Source of the DNA: Bartonella sp. HY328
GTDB taxonomy: Bacteria; Pseudomonadota; Alphaproteobacteria; Rhizobiales; Rhizobiaceae
Direction: 5' to 3'
Assembly: GCF_025449335.1 (NCBI RefSeq)
Contig: NZ_CP104883.1
Location: forward strand, 1,294,501 to 1,358,500
Length of the DNA stretch: 64,000 nt
How positions within the stretch are numbered: the first letter of the stretch is position 1; every line of letters begins with the position of its first letter. A program made the position numbers and the translations under genes. The notes beneath the pieces were generated by a model. It was not told where the DNA came from, ran no database searches, and saw only the letters and a program-made list of their open reading frames with translations. Shown here piece by piece: positions 62,246 to 64,000 of this stretch.

Positions 62246-62499
62246 TTTTTGTTTAGTAAACGTTGAAAACATCAACCAAACGATTTGCAGTCTTTCTTTT
62301 CATTCGTCTTGTTGCATGTAAAATGCTTGAGACAGAATAAAGTTCCAACTTTTTTTATTAAATATTCAAATTTTTTTGAAATTGGTCTGAAATGCTGACC
62401 TATTTACAAAATTAGATTGAAAAATCAGAAATATCGCGGCATAAAGTTTAATGATCATTGTATCAATTAATTTACGTCATCTTGATAAGGTATTTAAAA

Positions 62500-63609
62500 A
62501 TGGCTACGGCGTCTTCGGATCTTACATTTCAGATACTTCCCAATGAAAATCCAGTTGGAGTTTCTGAGCGTGAGGAAGTTTTAAAGAATCCAGGTTTTGG
62601 CAAAGTCTTCTCAGATCACATGGCTGTGGTGGAATGGAGCAGTGAAAAGGGTTGGCATAATGCACGAATTTGCGCGCGTAAGCCCTTTGAAATGGATCCT
62701 GCTGGTGCCGTATTACATTATGCGCAAGAAATATTTGAAGGCATGAAGGCTTATCGCAATACTGATGGTAATAATGCCAAGGTTACATTGTTTCGGCCAG
62801 ATCAAAATGCAAAGCGTATGGAAAAATCAGCCATTCGTATGGGGATGCCTGCTTTACCTCAAAATATTTTTCTTGAAGCTGTTGAGCAGCTTGTAAAAAT
62901 TGACAAGGATTGGATACCAACAGAAGAAGATGGCAGCCTTTATTTGCGTCCCTTCATGTTTGCCAATGAAAGTTTTCTTGGGGTGCGTCCTGCCCATAGT
63001 TTTATTTTTTGCGTTATTGCTTCCCCTGTCGGTGCTTATTTTAAAGGTGAAGGCAAACCAGTTAGCGTTTGGGTTGAAGAAACATTGACCCGCGCGTCGC
63101 GTGGTGGTACTGGCGCAGTAAAATGCGGTGGGAATTACGCCGCTAGTCTTGCAGCACAAGCAAAAGCTTATGACAAGGGCTGCGATCAGGTGGTGTTTTT
63201 AGATGCGGCTGAACACCGTTGGGTTGAAGAACTTGGCGGCATGAATATCTTTTTTGTTCATGAAGGTAATGTATTGGTGACACCGCCACTTACTGGTACT
63301 ATTTTGCCAGGAATTACCCGTGCATCGCTTATCCAGCTTGCCCATGATAATGGTTTAAAAGTTGAAGAACGTCTTTATTCTTTTGATGAATGGAAGAATG
63401 ACGCGGCAAGTGGCAAGTTAAAAGAAGTTTTTGCTTGTGGCACCGCGGCGGTTATTACGGCGATTGGCACAATTCGTTATGAAGGTGGTGAATTTGTTGT
63501 CAATAATAATGAAACGGGCGATATCACCCGTGCTTTGCGTAATCAATTGGTGCATATTCAGCGCGGCGAAGAGGTTGATCCGCATAATTGGGTTAAAATC
63601 GTAGCTTAA
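62500..63609 (+). CDS. ilvE: Branched-chain amino acid aminotransferase IlvE
   Basis: 369 aa, fold-type IV PLP enzyme that interconverts branched-chain amino acids and their 2-oxo acids. The length and motifs fit the class II (mitochondrial-like) group: ALHYAQEIFEGMKAYR-like LHYAQEIFEGMKAYRN, RPFMFANESFLGVRP, and the PLP lysine in SRGGTGAVKCGGNYAASL, with VEELGGMNIFFV after it and LPGITRASLIQLA towards the end. The start is the ATG at 62500, preceded by AAGG; a TTG 14 codons earlier is open. It is alone, downstream of the structured intergenic region. Confidence 0.95.
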   Translation: MATASSDLTFQILPNENPVGVSEREEVLKNPGFGKVFSDHMAVVEWSSEKGWHNARICARKPFEMDPAGAVLHYAQEIFEGMKAYRNTDGNNAKVTLFRPDQNAKRMEKSAIRMGMPALPQNIFLEAVEQLVKIDKDWIPTEEDGSLYLRPFMFANESFLGVRPAHSFIFCVIASPVGAYFKGEGKPVSVWVEETLTRASRGGTGAVKCGGNYAASLAAQAKAYDKGCDQVVFLDAAEHRWVEELGGMNIFFVHEGNVLVTPPLTGTILPGITRASLIQLAHDNGLKVEERLYSFDEWKNDAASGKLKEVFACGTAAVITAIGTIRYEGGEFVVNNNETGDITRALRNQLVHIQRGEEVDPHNWVKIVA

Positions 63610-63664
63610 TTGATGCTAGAGCTTTTTTAAAAGCAAGGTTTTAGTTTTAGACCTGCGCCCTGTT

Positions 63665-63712
63665 AAATTCTCAGTAATAGTCGTAATTTCTATTATTGAG
63701 AATTTTATAATT
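63665..63712 (+). terminator. Likely ilvE terminator
   Basis: A 16-bp stem with one G-U pair, 63665-63680 with 63690-63705, 9-nt loop, followed by TATAATTTTC. The rest of 63610-63930 has no gene. Confidence 0.7.
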
Positions 63713-63930
63713 TTCTGTTTTCTTTTCAATTCTTTATTGAAACGGGTTTGGCGCTTAATATTATTGTTGATATATGCCTTGTGGGAATAAAATTTTATAA
63801 AAAAGCCTTTAAATTGTTGTATTACCTTGGAAGATAGGGCTTGTCATGCTATTGCCCTAATTCGATTGCAGGAATTCTTAAATATGGTTTCGGCCACAAA
63901 ATATCAAATGTTGAAAGGATATACTTTATT

Positions 63931-64000
63931 ATGCCGATAGCAAAAACTCTTACCACTGTGTCGTTGTTTGCCAGCGCTGCTGCATTGCTTGCCGCTTTTG
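63931..64000 (+). CDS. N-terminus of an exported protein, cut by the window edge
   Basis: Only 23 residues are inside the window. They form a signal peptide: a Lys near the start (MPIAKTLTTVSLFASAAALL) and a long Ala/Leu core. AAAGGAT is found about 11 nt upstream of the ATG. The product cannot be named. Confidence 0.6.
   Translation, partial: MPIAKTLTTVSLFASAAALLAAF

Overview
The window looks like chromosomal DNA of a low-GC member of the Hyphomicrobiales (Rhizobiales), closest in character to the Bartonellaceae/Brucellaceae. The reasons are an rpoZ-NYN-UDG block, murA followed by a DUF2948 gene, a full nuoA-N operon followed by birA, rplM-rpsI, a long N-terminal UvrB extension, and an intergenic repeat whose core resembles the palindromic mosaic repeats of rhizobia. 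Base composition is AT-rich (judged by eye). Most genes are conserved housekeeping genes; the accessory parts are small. No phage, insertion sequence, CRISPR array or rRNA was seen.

Layout. 0-7 kb: a CobW-type G3E GTPase faces the class Ib ribonucleotide reductase operon nrdHIEF (minus strand), which is preceded by a cobalamin riboswitch and a promoter overlapped by two NrdR-like boxes. A LysR regulator lies beyond. 7-10 kb: rpoZ, a NYN-domain protein, a family-5-like uracil-DNA glycosylase, and an Fsr-type MFS pump. 10-15 kb: an AT-rich surface-polysaccharide patch with a glycosyltransferase and a methyltransferase/coiled-coil/glycosyltransferase fusion. 15-29 kb: a soluble lytic transglycosylase, a BON-domain protein with two tiny membrane proteins, RidA, a metallophosphoesterase, an NADPH-FMN reductase followed by three 56-bp repeats, a 54-aa basic protein, murA-DUF2948, DoxX, uvrB, and a GGCT-like protein. 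29-34 kb: an amino-acid-type ABC transporter, a GntR/FCD regulator, a VOC protein and a DMT exporter, probably one uptake/catabolic locus. 34-40 kb: gnd, a Sel1-repeat protein, a CinA-type protein, a lipoprotein, two tRNA-Val(TAC) and two tRNA-Asp(GTC). 40.8-56.7 kb: nuoABC-GFA-DEFGHIJKLMN-birA. 56.7-58.7 kb: a KAP-type P-loop NTPase reading frame split by one in-frame stop codon. 58.8-64 kb: rplM-rpsI, a CoA-binding protein with an O-acetylhomoserine sulfhydrylase-like enzyme, a highly folded intergenic region that may encode a structured RNA, ilvE, and the 5' end of an exported protein.

Most noteworthy: (1) dual control of nrdHIEF by NrdR boxes and a B12 riboswitch; (2) a five-hairpin intergenic element at 62.0-62.2 kb with GGA-containing loops; (3) the KAP NTPase interrupted by a single stop codon; (4) at least four genes whose stop codon lies inside a short tandem duplication; (5) several annotated-size-limit small proteins. 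No previously undescribed multi-gene system is convincingly shown; the KAP locus and the hairpin element are the best candidates for follow-up.
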